64,000 bases of DNA, taken from Owenia fusiformis (lineage: Eukaryota > Annelida > Polychaeta > Sabellida > Oweniidae). The translations under genes and the position numbers were made by a program. Below the pieces are notes generated by a model. The model was not told the DNA's origin. It did no database searches and saw only the letters and a program-made list of their open reading frames with translations. This document shows, one piece after another, positions 1-10,649 of this stretch (position 1 is its first letter; each line of letters starts with the position of its first letter). The stretch is from positions 23,373,985 through 23,437,984 of the forward strand of contig CAIIXF020000004.1 in NCBI GenBank assembly GCA_903813345.2, in the 5' to 3' direction.

Positions 1-19
1 AATGTTGTATCAAAAAGCA

Positions 20-400
20 AAAGTCTTTTCTGGGTCACTGCGAATGGCATGATTTCCTCGAGTCGCTTCAGTTGCAAGGCAACCATACTGGGACCGATTC
101 GCGTCGTTCCACTACTGCCCTTGGTGGGGGCCCGCTACCATACTATATGAATCCCGGAGTTTCCCAAAGCACGTTAGTGGAGGAACCAACCACAGTCTCA
201 CAATCTGTCTCCGGCAAGAGCGGCCAGAGAACCAACCCATGCCAAGGGCCAGTAAACGGTTGGACCTTCGGACCGGGTGTCCGTAGTGACAATGATCAAC
301 AACTCCGTACCTGGGGCTCGAACGCGGGATCTCCGTATCCCCCGGTACATTCGACCACAGTCTAACCCAACCGGCCAAACTGCTCAGGTGTCTAAACTGC
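20..400 (-). repeat. possible tRNA-derived SINE
   Basis: Read on the minus strand, the stretch near 310-330 contains GTTCGAGCCCC, which fits an RNA polymerase III B box. A weak A-box-like TGGGTTAGACTGTGG lies about 50 bases before it. The region is much GC-richer than its surroundings. No A-tail or target duplication was found and the left end may be outside the window. It could instead be another kind of GC-rich repeat. Confidence 0.35.
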
Positions 401-617
401 TAAAAAATGTAATATTTCTTCTACTATTTTGCTTGAATGAACACGAACGTGCCTATAATAATCATATTTTCTAAACCATCTGTTTTGAATTACTAACATC
501 TAATTACAAACAACGACAATCACTGCGCCCAAACGTGTAATTGGCTGCTTCGTCATTGCGCCTTCTGAGATGTGATTTGCAACAGAAGAACAAGAGCGAA
601 TTCGATTATTACAACAT

Positions 618-1911
618 CACGGTGTATAACCCAAACGCTCCTACATACACGACGGAGCGTTTCATTACCGAAATTAAACAAAGAAACGCTCCGGAGTAGG
701 AAAACTGTCTGGCGGGAATGATGAGCCGTCTGACAATTTCCCCAATAATGGGAATAAGAGGTATGAGTTACATATTTCGAGTATACCATTCGATGGGTGT
801 GATATTCATGTTGTACGTGGCTGGCTGTTGACGTTTGAAGCAATTGGGAAGAGCTGTACGAAGCAGTATAGTTATCAAAATTCAAAAACGTATTTGTCAT
901 TCTACCGGTCAAAACCCCTTTTGTCGATACATGTGATTAGTTGAGCCAAGATTAGAGCACCAACGTATATTTTAGTCAAATTCCAATGCTTCAACGCACC
1001 ATACATTATCGTAATAGTGATTTGATGACCGAAAATCCAGTCTTAAAAATGATGACATTCTCATATTCAAGAAACGCTCCGATCTGGTTAACACAGTGAA
1101 TTGGAAACGCTCCGGTAGTCTAGATCAGTTAAGGAAATATATAGCTTGCCTTTCCTTTTCAGGAAGAGAAAGAAAAGATCTATTATACCCCTTGGCATCA
1201 ATAGAAGAAAGATTAATTCACATGTAACTTTTCGTTTTTTTCTATAGTTTTATGATTTAGCACATATGTAGGCATGACATCATCTAATGTATAGGCTTTA
1301 ATCAGCTAGTTGCACGTTTAGCACCACCAGGTTCAGATGTTTCAATTTGCCTAACAAGTACAACACGTTTTTGAGAGATATATTCGATTCGGAACTCTTC
1401 TCTAATAATCTGAAAATGATATCAAAACAAAATGGTAAGAGCGTTTCTAAAATTGTGGTCTAAATCGACGGAGCATTTCGAGGAAAACAAGCGATTTCTC
1501 TAGAACAAGTAATGGATTTGGACTGGGATTTTAGGAAATGAGAATATACGAGTTTGTGATCTACTTCTTAAACAGAAAGATTAACGTTTTCATAGAAATA
1601 CTAGTTTAATTCGTAATTTGTGGTCAAATCGTCATCTTCAGATTCGTTCGATCTACACTACGGAGCTTTGATCAAGCAAATAACAGTTTACCACCAGAAG
1701 TTGAATAAATAAGATCTTTGCTCACGGTATTGTTCATCGAATGGTACATAATATTTCACCATGACATATGATATGTAAGAGAAACGAGAGAAACAATACT
1801 TACGGTCATAGTAGAATCTTCATTAGCCGCCATTTTATTTTGCTCCGGAGCGTTTCCGCGTAAATGTAACGCTCCGTCGTGCATGTAGGAGCGTTTGGGT
1901 TATACACCGTG
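618..1911. mobile_element. non-autonomous TIR DNA transposon (1.29 kb)
   Basis: The two ends are inverted copies starting CACGGTGTATAACCCAAACG and stay similar for about 60 bp, including the shared GACGGAGCGTT. The element is flanked by an exact 5-bp duplication, AACAT, at 613-617 and 1912-1916. The motif GAAACGCTCCGG recurs inside. No transposase ORF is present. The CACNNTG end and 5-bp duplication are compatible with the Transib/RAG-like class, but that assignment is inference from the ends only. Confidence 0.75.
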
Positions 1912-3714
1912 AACATTGTGCTTTTAAATCAATCAATTTTCAAAAGTGTTCATAAGCACTGCGGGACTAACATACTTTAAATCATTTCAGTCGGAGATTT
2001 GTACGTTAAGAACTCAGAAAAAAGTTGAGTCTAATTATATAGTCACCACAACGCGACAGATTTTAGAATAATCGCGTACATCGTACATATGTATATTGAG
2101 ATATTAATTCGCCGTCTTGAAAACACACTGACTCGACACTTCACTTAAACAAAATTATGAAATGCAATCACTAGCATTTCGACAAGAACATGCCAAAATC
2201 TAGCCAATTTGCCCTTTTTGATGAAATGTATTTGTAGGGCTTGTTACACGAGTTGTGTTTGGGTTAACGCCTTAACTGTATGTGGTAATTAATGAGACGT
2301 TGGGCCAAACAAGCCAATAATCGGCCAATAATGTTGCCGAGTACTGTAGGTCATGAAAAAACCTGATTTCTACTCATTCAGTTACATTTACCTGAGACTA
2401 TCATAAAATTTTATGTTAGTCTCAGCATTTACTGACGTTATTTACAAAGGGCAAAATCCGACTGACTGTTATTTTGTTTTTTCTTTTGTTTTTTTACAAT
2501 CGATGGGTCTTGGACGAAATGTTTATTTGAATGGTGATTTGTTGATGACGTTGAATTTTGCCCAATTAGAGAATAAGAGTACTGTACAGTATTATACATG
2601 GCGTCCATACGTCATTGAATTCGAATTCACCAACGGAAGGAAATACCCCAGAATCCATAGCTAAGTACATGTAGATTTGGACCCCTATTATAGGTTTATT
2701 TTTGCATAGATAGGTTCCTTTGAATTCCGGGGCATTACCCATCTTGGGTTACCAGAAAGTCACTTGCATACGTATCCATATACGTCAGTTCACGTAATAA
2801 TGAGGAAAAACGTTCATAGAAATAGAAGAACCCACTTTTGTACGCTATTGAGTTTTTGTAACAATAGCAACGTTTAGATTTTAACTTTCTTCATCCTAGA
2901 TCAAAATACAATTTTGAATTATATTGTTCATTCAGCCATTGGGTTAAGAATGGTAATTGCAATCATGGAAATTACAAAAAAATTAGTCATCACGCGAAAT
3001 TACCTTAATACAAGTGTTTTTGTTGGGCTCGAAAAATCAATTAGTGAACAAATATCCCCTGTAGTCTTTGTATGCCCGTATATATTTTGATTAACATCTT
3101 TAATAACCCAAGCTGCAATACAGATATTTTGATATTGCAATACGAATCATATCACCCTAGTAACAACATAATACACACCAGCAGCTTAACCTTGTATTCG
3201 CGAATGCAACTAACGGCTTCCAGCTGCCGGTTGAACATATTTTTTATGGGAAACTCATTTAAGTATAAATAGGACTTGTCATTATTCCATTCACATTTAA
3301 ATGAGTTATGAGTTATGGACTATCTTAAACATTTTGTATCATTCCTAAGCCTCGATGATACCTACATGTTCATGCATCAATATAGACACGCGTGATAGAC
3401 GTTCAGCATATTGCAATCAGTCCCATGATCGCGCCATAACAGTATTTAATATGTAGTATATTGATGAGTAGCCAGCTAAGAAAAACACCAGACATCTGCA
3501 CATGTACAATAACATGTACTCATAGATAAGAATACACCTTGAAAAATAGCTTACATATAAATATAGCTAGAGCAGTCAAATAATATAAGTACTGTACATC
3601 AATTCTGGGACTTCTTTTGAATAATATCAGTAGAGCAACCGTTGGATTTAGGGACGGAGTCAATAAGTCAAACAATATCACAGTACATCAATTCGGGTAC
3701 CTGTTTCAGCAACA
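1912..3714. other. upstream flank of the GMC gene
   Basis: No coding homology seen on either strand. TATA-like strings lie near 3258-3268 (GTATAAATAGG) and 3554-3566 (CATATAAATATAG). The second is about 160 bp before the GMC start codon and is the better core-promoter candidate. Transcription start unknown. Confidence 0.4.
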
Positions 3715-3853
3715 ATGCAGAAATTGTTAGCATTTGTAATTGGTCTGATTGGAGCTTTATACATGTTGCCAGTGTTTCCCCTCTGGAATACGAGAGTGCC
3801 ACCAAAAGTTACAGAAGTTAACTCTTTACTGACCGAGTATGATTATATAATAG
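3715..3853 (+). CDS. GMC exon 1
   Basis: Encodes the N-terminal hydrophobic segment ([20 protein letters not shown]) and the strand leading into the FAD fold (EYDYII). Donor ATAG|GTAAGT. ATG chosen as the only in-frame start before the FAD motif. The last ~32 bases plus the donor are the seed of the array in intron 1. Confidence 0.88.
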
Positions 3854-6800
3854 GTAAGTCCACCTTTAAATTCTTCTGGAAGATAAGTCTTTAACCCCTA
3901 ACTGTCTGAGTATAATTATATTACAGGAAAGTAGTTAACCCTTAGCTGGCTGAGTATAATTATATAACAGGAAAGTAGTTAACCCTTAACTGGCTGAGTA
4001 TAATTATATAACAGGAAAGTAGTTAACCCTTAACTGGCTGAGTATAATTATATCAAAGGCAAGTCTTTATAACTCTTTAACTGATTGGGTGTGATTATAT
4101 TACAGGTAAGTATTTAACCCCTTAACTGACTGGGTGTGATTATATCAAAGAAAGTCTTTAACCCTTAGCTGACTGGGTGCGATTATATTACAGACAAGTC
4201 TTAACCCTTCACAGACTGGGTGTGATTTTATAACGGGCACGTCTTTAACCCTTAACTTACTGGGTGTGATTATATGACAGGCAAGTCTTTAACCCTTCAC
4301 AGACTGGGTGTGATTACATTACAGACAATTCTTAATCCTTCACAGACTGGGTGTGATTATATAACAGGCACATCTTTAACCCTTAACTGACTAGGTGTGA
4401 TTATATTACAGACAAATCTTTAACCCTTAACAGACTGGGTGTGATTATATAACAGGTAAGTAGTTAACCCTTAACCGACTGGGTGTGATTATATAACAGG
4501 CAAGTCTTTAATTAACCAATAACTGACTCAGTGTGATTAAATGTATATCACAGGCAAGTGTTTAACCCTTTACCGTTTAGATGTGATTATATAACAGATA
4601 AATCTTTAACCCGTAACTGGCTGAGTATAATAATTTATTAAATAACAGTTTTTAACCTATAATTGGCTAAGTATTATTACATAACTGGCAAGTCTTTAAC
4701 CCTCTAACTCTTTACTGACTGAGTATAATTACATTACACGGGTAAATCTTTATGAATTTTGCATGACAATGTTACAGGTAAGGTCTGAACCCTTTACTGA
4801 GTATGACTATTGTATATTAGATATGACTACTGTGTTATGCAATTAACCAATCATTTGCAATTCACAAATGATATAATACAAATGTCCCTCTTCCACATAA
4901 AAACAAAATAATGAGATGACTTCAGGACATTTATGTGTTTATCAAAAAATTCAACAAGCAAAAAGCCTGTATCAAATAATGATGTGTATGCTGTAACATT
5001 GACTTTTTTGACATTGATTCAAAGTGCAAATGTGTAAATACTCCCAAATAATAAAAGATAGAAAAATAAACATAAATGTAAAAATCTTAAGTTTTCCTGG
5101 AACATACAAGAAATATTATTGGCCCAAAAAAGTTAAAAAATTATTTTTGGCTCGGTTGCATGCTTGATCTAAATTATTCATAAAATTGAATTTCTATAGT
5201 TGGTGCGGGGGCTGCAGGTTCAGTTCTGGCCAACAGACTATCGGAAGACCCCAAGAAGACGGTACTCCTACTCGAGGCTGGACGTGACGATACTTATGAT
5301 GACCGCAGCGAGATTCCCATATTTTGCGATCACCTTCAGCTGACAAAATATGACTGGCAGTACAAGACTGTGCCCCAGAAACATTCCTGTAAAGGCCTCA
5401 ATGATCAGGTAATGAGGAAGGCTGCTAATAGGTGGCACAATTGAATCAGGTTAAATGTTGTATTGAATACTGTATGATTCATTTTTTCAAACTATGTCAA
5501 TCGATGTTGTTGCAAATTTCTCAAAAACATATTCATTGAAGATACAAGAAGTAACAACTTAATGAACACATCTCTCTAGTGAAGACCTGTCTCTAATGGA
5601 CATCCCTCCTCCTCACATACTTGGCTAACTTTTATATAAATTAGCCTCTCTGTGATGAACTCCTACCTACAATGAGCACATTTTTGTGACTTGAAAGGTG
5701 TTCACTGTTTGGAGGTTTTTCTGTATAGGATACACTGGTGGATCTGGGGGGGGGGGAGATCAAGTCACAATGTGTTTAATAAATCAATTTTATTTTGATG
5801 ATATTGACTTATAGCCATAAATTAAATGCACAATGCTGCTCCCAAAGTCTCCTAAAGGAGAAATTTATGCTCCTTTTATTCTATTTAAAGGTGAGTTTCT
5901 GGCCAAGTGGAAAACTACTGGGTGGATCAACCCGCATTAACTGCATGCAATATACGTGGGGATCTAGACACGATTACGACCAATGGGAGGCCCTTGGATG
6001 CAAGGATTGGGGGTTCAGAAACCTTCATCAATATTTTCTGAAATCTGTTGGAGTCATTGGTCAGACAAGCACAAATGGTAAATATATATTTTTATTATCT
6101 AATTTTTACTTATGCTTGACTGTGATTGGTCACTTGTATGGCTATGAGGGTCAACTTTAAAAAATTGCCTATTGAAACATCCATTACATCAGTTTGACTT
6201 GATGTTGCATTTTGATGTCATTAGCTTGATTTTTTTATAATTAATGTCTCACCACTGATATTGTATTCTATATCAGCGACTGATCGCTGATATTACGTTC
6301 TATTTCAGTGACTGATGCCCTACTGAAACTAAGTGTGGTGAAACAGACAAAGGGTATAGATGTATTACTCGAGGCAGCTAGAGAACTGGGCTACCCCACT
6401 GGGGACAATACTGGAGAAGGACTTGAAGGTAAGAGATAATTGGCAAAGCCAGACTTTAGACAACTTACAAAATAAAACCATGCTGACTTTTTTTGTTTGA
6501 AACTGTGAAAATGAAATCTAATGTAATTTTATACTGACTTAAACTCAATTTTAGCCTCAACCATTGAAATGTCCTTGCTTTAATTCTAGATCTTTGCTTC
6601 ACCCGTGGTGGCAAAAACCAATGCACTTTTGTCATATATAGCCTATTGACTCCGACTGGCGGATCACGTGGGGGGCTAAACGGCCTCAAAAATGGGCCTT
6701 TTTGGACATAATTTGGCCTTTTTAGGCCACATTATCAAAAATGGACCTTAATTTTTTAAGATTTGGACCCGTCTTTAGGTTTTAGGGGCCCAATATCTTT

Positions 6801-9800
6801 TGCTCATTGAGGCAAAAGTACTGATCCTGATTTGTTCTTAAGAAAGCAATCTTTTGCAGGGTTTACTTTAGTCCTTATTTGGCCAATCTCTGGTAATCTT
6901 TTGCAGGATTTAGTCCTTATTTGGCCAATCTCTGGTAATCTTTTGCAGGATTTAGTCCTTATTTGGCCAATCTCTGGTAATCTTTTGCAGGATTTAGTCT
7001 TTATTTGGCCAATCTCTGGTAGTGGTAATCTTTTGCAGGATTTAGTCCTTATTTGGCCAATCTCTGGTAATCTTTTGCAGGATTTAGTCTTTATTTGGCC
7101 AATCTCTGGTAGTGGTAATCTTTTGCAGGATTTAGTCCTTATTTGGCCAATCTCTGGTAATCTTTTGCAGGATTTAGTCCTTATTTGGCCAATCTTTGGC
7201 AAGGAGAAAGATACCACACCTCAAGAGCATTTGTAGAACCCGCAAGTCTCAGAGCCAATCTTCATGTTTCCACTGAATCTTTTGTAACCAAGGTAAGTTA
7301 CGTAAAAAGGTGTGACCAAGACCTAATTGAAATAGACAAGACTAATTGAAAAAGGCAAGGCTAATTGAAATAGACAAGACTAATTGAAAAAGGCAAAGCT
7401 TATTGAAATAGGCGAGGCAAGTTGAAAAAGGTGAGGTAAATCAGAATAGGTGAGGCAAATTGAAATTGGTGAGGCAAATTAAAATAGGTGAGGCAAATTG
7501 AAACAGGTGAGGCAAATTGAAATTGGTGAGGCAAAATTAAGTTAATGTCAATATTACTGTAACATTATATTTCATGTTTCGAGGTTTTTATTGACAAAAT
7601 GCTGTCATTAATGTTAATCAGTAAACTTTTGTTCAAACACCTCACCTCACCTCGCCTCACCTACATTATATCTGTTCTACCAATTCAACTATTTTAACTG
7701 AAAAAATACTTATTTTGGATTGTAATTCCACTATTCAACTGCAGGTGATCATCCAGAACAAACAGGCTAATGCAATACGATTTGTGAAAGATGGACAAAG
7801 ACTGCAAGTAGGCGCAAAGAGGGAGATCATTCTCTCTGCAGGGGCAGTAGGCTCTCCTAAGATACTTATGCTCTCTGGGGTAGGACCTAAACAGCACCTG
7901 GATGACATGAAGGTACTAGGAAGTATTTTGATCAGTCAGTCATAATTTTTGACTAGGTAGAGGAAACATTTTGTGTTGTACAATAGTATCTAAAGATACT
8001 GTAATAACCCTGGGGTTAGTATTGGTACGATTGTAACTTACTACTCTACGAAAACCATTGTCTTTTTTGACAAACAATGACTTGCGACCAAATGATAAGT
8101 TACAACTTTTCCAAAAATGGACCCTTGGATGGCAAGTTACAGCGCAGCTAAGTTACAACAGTCCAACTGTAGTGTTTAAGCACTTATACAGAGTGACTCA
8201 AAAAGAGTGCCACCCACATAATGTTGCAGTTAATCTAGTTGAGCTGGTCATCTGAAACTTCCTAGGAAGTTGCTCCATGAAGTCTCATTTTAATGTGCAA
8301 AATAACAAGGCAGGAATCATGCAGACAAAGAAGCAATGCAACATTATGCGGGTGGCACTTTTTGTGTTACCCTGTAGATGGTTAAATAAATGCCAAAATG
8401 AAGATGAAATAGATTAAATGGACTGAATGAATGCCCTGCTAATCCGAACACTTTTGGCCAGTCCAAGAGGTGTTCGGATTAGACAGGTTACTGTAAAATG
8501 GAAAGTTTTCAGATACCTCTTGAGGCTGATTTACCTGTTGGAGAAAACCTCCAAGATCATCTCAGGACAAATCTACATATAGAAACAGAGGGAGATATAC
8601 CTGGGAAACATGTGGAATCTATATGGAGCAAATTAAAGTACAGCCTGTTTAGAACTGGTAAGATTTTTTATTTTAACATTCCCATTATAGACCAATATAT
8701 CAATTGTTCTAGTTATTGTGACATCACATATATTTACTGCACCAGCTTAAAAGAATATTTTTCCATTTCTCCTGCATGGTATCTTTGGGAACCTTGATAA
8801 GGGGACTTTCTCTGAAATGTCAAAATTTCTCTTGATCTAAACTTAGGTCATGTGGATACTAAGGTCAAACAGAACAAAATTTCAAGGTCAAATGTCATCA
8901 TGACCTTCTTAGGGAGTCCATAAAAACTGACCTATTGCCTGGTGGAAGGTTTAAACCTGAATTGTTCTTTATTTCAGGCTACATGACTATGCCTTATGGT
9001 TTGGAAGGGACGGGTTTCTTAAAGTCGAAGCACCAAGATAAAGACGACCAAGCTCCACATATACAATATCAGATACAAAACCTGAAATGTTCTTTTATTT
9101 CAGGCTACATGACTATGCCTTATGGTTTGGAAGGGACGGGTTTTTTGAGATCGAAGCACCAAGCTAAAGACGACCAAGCTCCACATATACAATACCAAAT
9201 GATAAGTGTACAAGCACCCCCTGAAGATAAACTCAATCAAGCTAAAAGTAATTATAAACAAAAGGTGAATTTCTTATTGTATTAATTCTTTGAGACAGTT
9301 TCAATCAAGCTGGAATATAAAAAAATTGAGTCTAATTGCTGCACGACTTTGGACCCTCCTCCTTATCTACTTCCCCAACATATCACATCATGTAAGGAGG
9401 TGTGCAGTCACATAGATCATCTAAGAAAATCAGATGTAATATAACTAATATACATTAAAGGTGTATTATAACCATTCTGGAAGTCAATTAAGGATGCATT
9501 TCATCGATATGTCTCAAATGTTACACCTCCCACATTACCACGGTTACCATATCTCTTAAATATTTATTTCAGATTTGGAAAAATTTATTTCAAGACAGCA
9601 AACCAGGATTGACATTCACCAGTATATTACTGCATCCTAAGAGTCGGGGATCAATAAAACTGAAAAGCACAGATCCGTTTGACCATCCCCTCATAGACCC
9701 CCAGTACTTGACAGAGCAACAGGATCTGGATATCCTCATAGAAGGTATATTCTTCAACTTATTTATGCTTAACACTGGTAGTTGTAAGAGAAAGTGGCTG

Positions 9801-10508
9801 CCAAACACCGCCTGCCAAACACCATCCTCAAAAAAGTTGGAGACTGTAACAAAAACTTAAATTTTTATTTCCAGCTCGAGAAATTGCAGAACAATTTGCA
9901 ACGACAGAACCCTTTAAAGCTTTGAATGCTAAAGTTCAAAATGCCATACATCCAGATTGTAAAGTGCACAAAGTTGGAACGAAAGAGTACAATGAATGCT
10001 TTGTGAGACACCAAGCTGTGACAATATACCATCCAGTTGGTACATGCAAAATGGGTGCCCAAAATGATGATTCTGCAGTTGTTGACCCTGAGTTAAGGTA
10101 AGAGTTCATAGAAGAACGATAAACCAAGAGGTTCATCTTTATATGAATATAATCTTTGAATTCTGGGTTAATTTCCTCTTGGTTAAGGTTTGTCTTATGC
10201 CTTTGTACGATATTAATTGACTGTTCGATAACATTAAACTTAACTTTTATTTTGCAAGGCGTTAGTATTTTGGAGTGCTTTAGAACATTTAAATAAACGT
10301 GTTTCAGGGTTTGAGTTATCAAATGACTGTTTTGGAACATTTTAACTACGGTAACTTTAAAAGGTTCACTGTAATTTACAGGGTTCGTGGTATCAAAGGC
10401 CTAAGAGTTGCTGATGCTTCCATTATGCCAACTTTACCATCAGGTAACACAAATGCACCAACCATCATGGTAGCAGAAAGAGCCGCTGATTTAATAAAAG
10501 GACTTTGA
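3715..10508 (+). CDS. GMC oxidoreductase (choline/glucose dehydrogenase-like), 11 exons
   Basis: FAD-dependent GMC-family oxidoreductase that oxidises an alcohol; substrate not predictable from sequence. Exons: 3715-3853, 5200-5408, 5891-6077, 6309-6428, 7171-7292, 7745-7912, 8513-8657, 9104-9264, 9573-9744, 9875-10097, 10382-10508; all junctions are GT-AG and frame-consistent, giving 590 aa, normal for the family. Residues 1-24 look like a hydrophobic signal/anchor. The FAD Rossmann motif VGAGAAGS starts at residue 47. [13 protein letters not shown] is the first GMC signature and [16 protein letters not shown] the second. The active-site pair is His527 ([10 protein letters not shown]) and Asn571 (SGNTNAP). 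If the earlier acceptor at 8978 is used, the protein gains 42 residues. Several exon edges are tandemly duplicated in the neighbouring introns (see separate entries). Identity to family is certain; exact orthology is not. Confidence 0.93.
3822..4800 (+). repeat. ~44-bp minisatellite built from GMC exon 1 end plus its splice donor
   Basis: About 20 diverged units of ~44 bp. The unit reads like CTGACTGAGTATAATTATAT then AACAGGTAAGTCTTTAACCC, which matches the last ~32 bases of exon 1 and its GTAAGTC donor. The first unit is the exon edge itself. Many units keep a weakened donor-like CAGGCAAGT or CAGGAAAGT. Confidence 0.85.
5200..5408 (+). CDS. GMC exon 2
   Basis: Encodes [14 protein letters not shown] and LLLEAG, the FAD ADP-binding unit. 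Acceptor TTTCTATAG|TT, donor GATCAG|GTAATG. Confidence 0.92.
5891..6077 (+). CDS. GMC exon 3
   Basis: Encodes [23 protein letters not shown] signature 1, then [15 protein letters not shown]. Acceptor ATTTAAAG|GTGAGT, donor AAATG|GTAAAT. Confidence 0.92.
6262..6320 (+). repeat. tandem copy of the exon 4 acceptor
   Basis: TTCTATATCAG|CGACTGAT (decoy start 6277) is followed 32 bp later by the true TTCTATTTCAG|TGACTGAT (6309). Use of the decoy would give an early TGA. Confidence 0.75.
6309..6428 (+). CDS. GMC exon 4
   Basis: Encodes [11 protein letters not shown] and [19 protein letters not shown]. Acceptor CTATTTCAG|TGACTGAT. A near copy of this acceptor and exon start lies 32 bp upstream. Confidence 0.88.
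6851..7199 (+). repeat. 42/48-bp minisatellite built from the exon 5 acceptor and exon start
   Basis: Eight units, each carrying AATCTTTTGCAG followed by GATTTAGTCCTTATTTGGCC. Six spacings are 42 bp or 48 bp (AGTGGT insert). The last unit runs into true exon 5. Read in the exon frame each earlier unit stops at TAA. The long ORFs on both strands here are an effect of the periodicity. Confidence 0.9.
7171..7292 (+). CDS. GMC exon 5
   Basis: Encodes [20 protein letters not shown] followed by [13 protein letters not shown]. The acceptor is the last of eight TTTTGCAG acceptors in a tandem array; it alone keeps the frame open, because all upstream copies run into TAA after LW. Confidence 0.9.
7320..7545 (+). 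repeat. ~20-bp degenerate array in GMC intron 5
   Basis: Units like AGGTGAGGCAAATTGAAAT or AGACAAGACTAATTGAAA. Many contain AGGTGAGG, which resembles a splice donor, but similarity to the exon 5 donor is too weak to claim descent. An inverted CACCTCACCTCGCC run follows at 7640-7661. Confidence 0.65.
7745..7912 (+). CDS. GMC exon 6
   Basis: Encodes [23 protein letters not shown] signature 2. Acceptor AACTGCAG|GTGATC, donor ATGAAG|GTACTA. Confidence 0.93.
8189..8374. mobile_element. mariner-type MITE in GMC intron 6
   Basis: Ends CAGAGTGACTCAAAAAGAGT and CTTTTTGTGTTACCCTG form a hairpin that extends through GTGCCACCCACATAATGTTG and its inverted partner. The element is flanked by TA on both sides. 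Confidence 0.65.
8513..8657 (+). CDS. GMC exon 7
   Basis: Encodes [20 protein letters not shown], the conserved GxNLQDH segment. Acceptor GTTTTCAG|ATACCT, donor ACTG|GTAAGA. Confidence 0.92.
8960..9210 (+). repeat. 126-bp tandem duplication of the exon 8 acceptor and exon
   Basis: Two near-identical copies of TTCTTT(T)ATTTCAG plus about 110 coding bases (encoding [15 protein letters not shown]). Offset 126 bp = 42 codons, so inclusion of both copies keeps the frame. Confidence 0.92.
9104..9264 (+). CDS. GMC exon 8 (alternative start 8978)
   Basis: Encodes [20 protein letters not shown] and on to NYKQK. The acceptor TTTATTTCAG|GCTACATG occurs twice, at 8977 and 9103, 126 bp apart. Both acceptors leave an open frame; the shorter exon fits the family better. 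Confidence 0.85.
9573..9744 (+). CDS. GMC exon 9
   Basis: Encodes [20 protein letters not shown] and PLIDPQYL, typical of the GMC C-terminal domain. Acceptor TTATTTCAG|ATTTGG, donor GAAG|GTATAT. Confidence 0.92.
9875..10097 (+). CDS. GMC exon 10
   Basis: Encodes the catalytic histidine in [12 protein letters not shown] and the following VVDPELR. Acceptor TATTTCCAG|CTCGAG, donor TTAAG|GTAAGA. Confidence 0.93.
10262..10402 (+). repeat. 74-bp tandem copy of the exon 11 acceptor
   Basis: GTTTCAG|GGTTTGAGTTATCAAA (decoy start 10308) repeats, 74 bp later, as TTTACAG|GGTTCGTGGTATCAAA (10382). Upstream flanks with TTTTGGA..ACATTT also match. The decoy gives an immediate TGA. Confidence 0.7.
10382..10508 (+). 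CDS. GMC exon 11 with stop codon
   Basis: Encodes [26 protein letters not shown] with the second catalytic residue, and ends AADLIKGL-stop. The final codons contain AATAAA (TTA ATA AAA), so a poly(A)-type hexamer lies inside the coding end. Confidence 0.93.
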
Positions 10509-10649
10509 GTAAACATTAAATGAAAATATAAATACTCATAGCAGAAAGGGCCGCTGATTTAAAAAAAGAACTTTGAGTGAACATTAAATGAAAATATAAA
10601 TACTCATAGCAGAAAGGGCCGCTGATTTGATAAAAGGACTTTGAGTAAA
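10460..10649 (+). repeat. tandem copies of the GMC 3' end (before the foldback)
   Basis: The coding end GCAGAAAGAGCCGCTGATTT through TTTGAGTAAACAT is followed by two more copies (starting near 10540 and 10610) that keep the codons for [11 protein letters not shown]-stop almost intact. The third copy is cut by the foldback element at 10650. Confidence 0.9.

Noticed and set aside
6804-7236. Repeat-rich ORFs of ~135 aa on both strands
   Set aside because: They follow the 42-bp period of the exon 5 acceptor array; no family similarity, and the + strand frame is not the exon frame.
7320-7545. Claim that the intron 5 array descends from the exon 5 donor
   Set aside because: Only the generic AGGTGAG donor-like word is shared; exon sequence is not.
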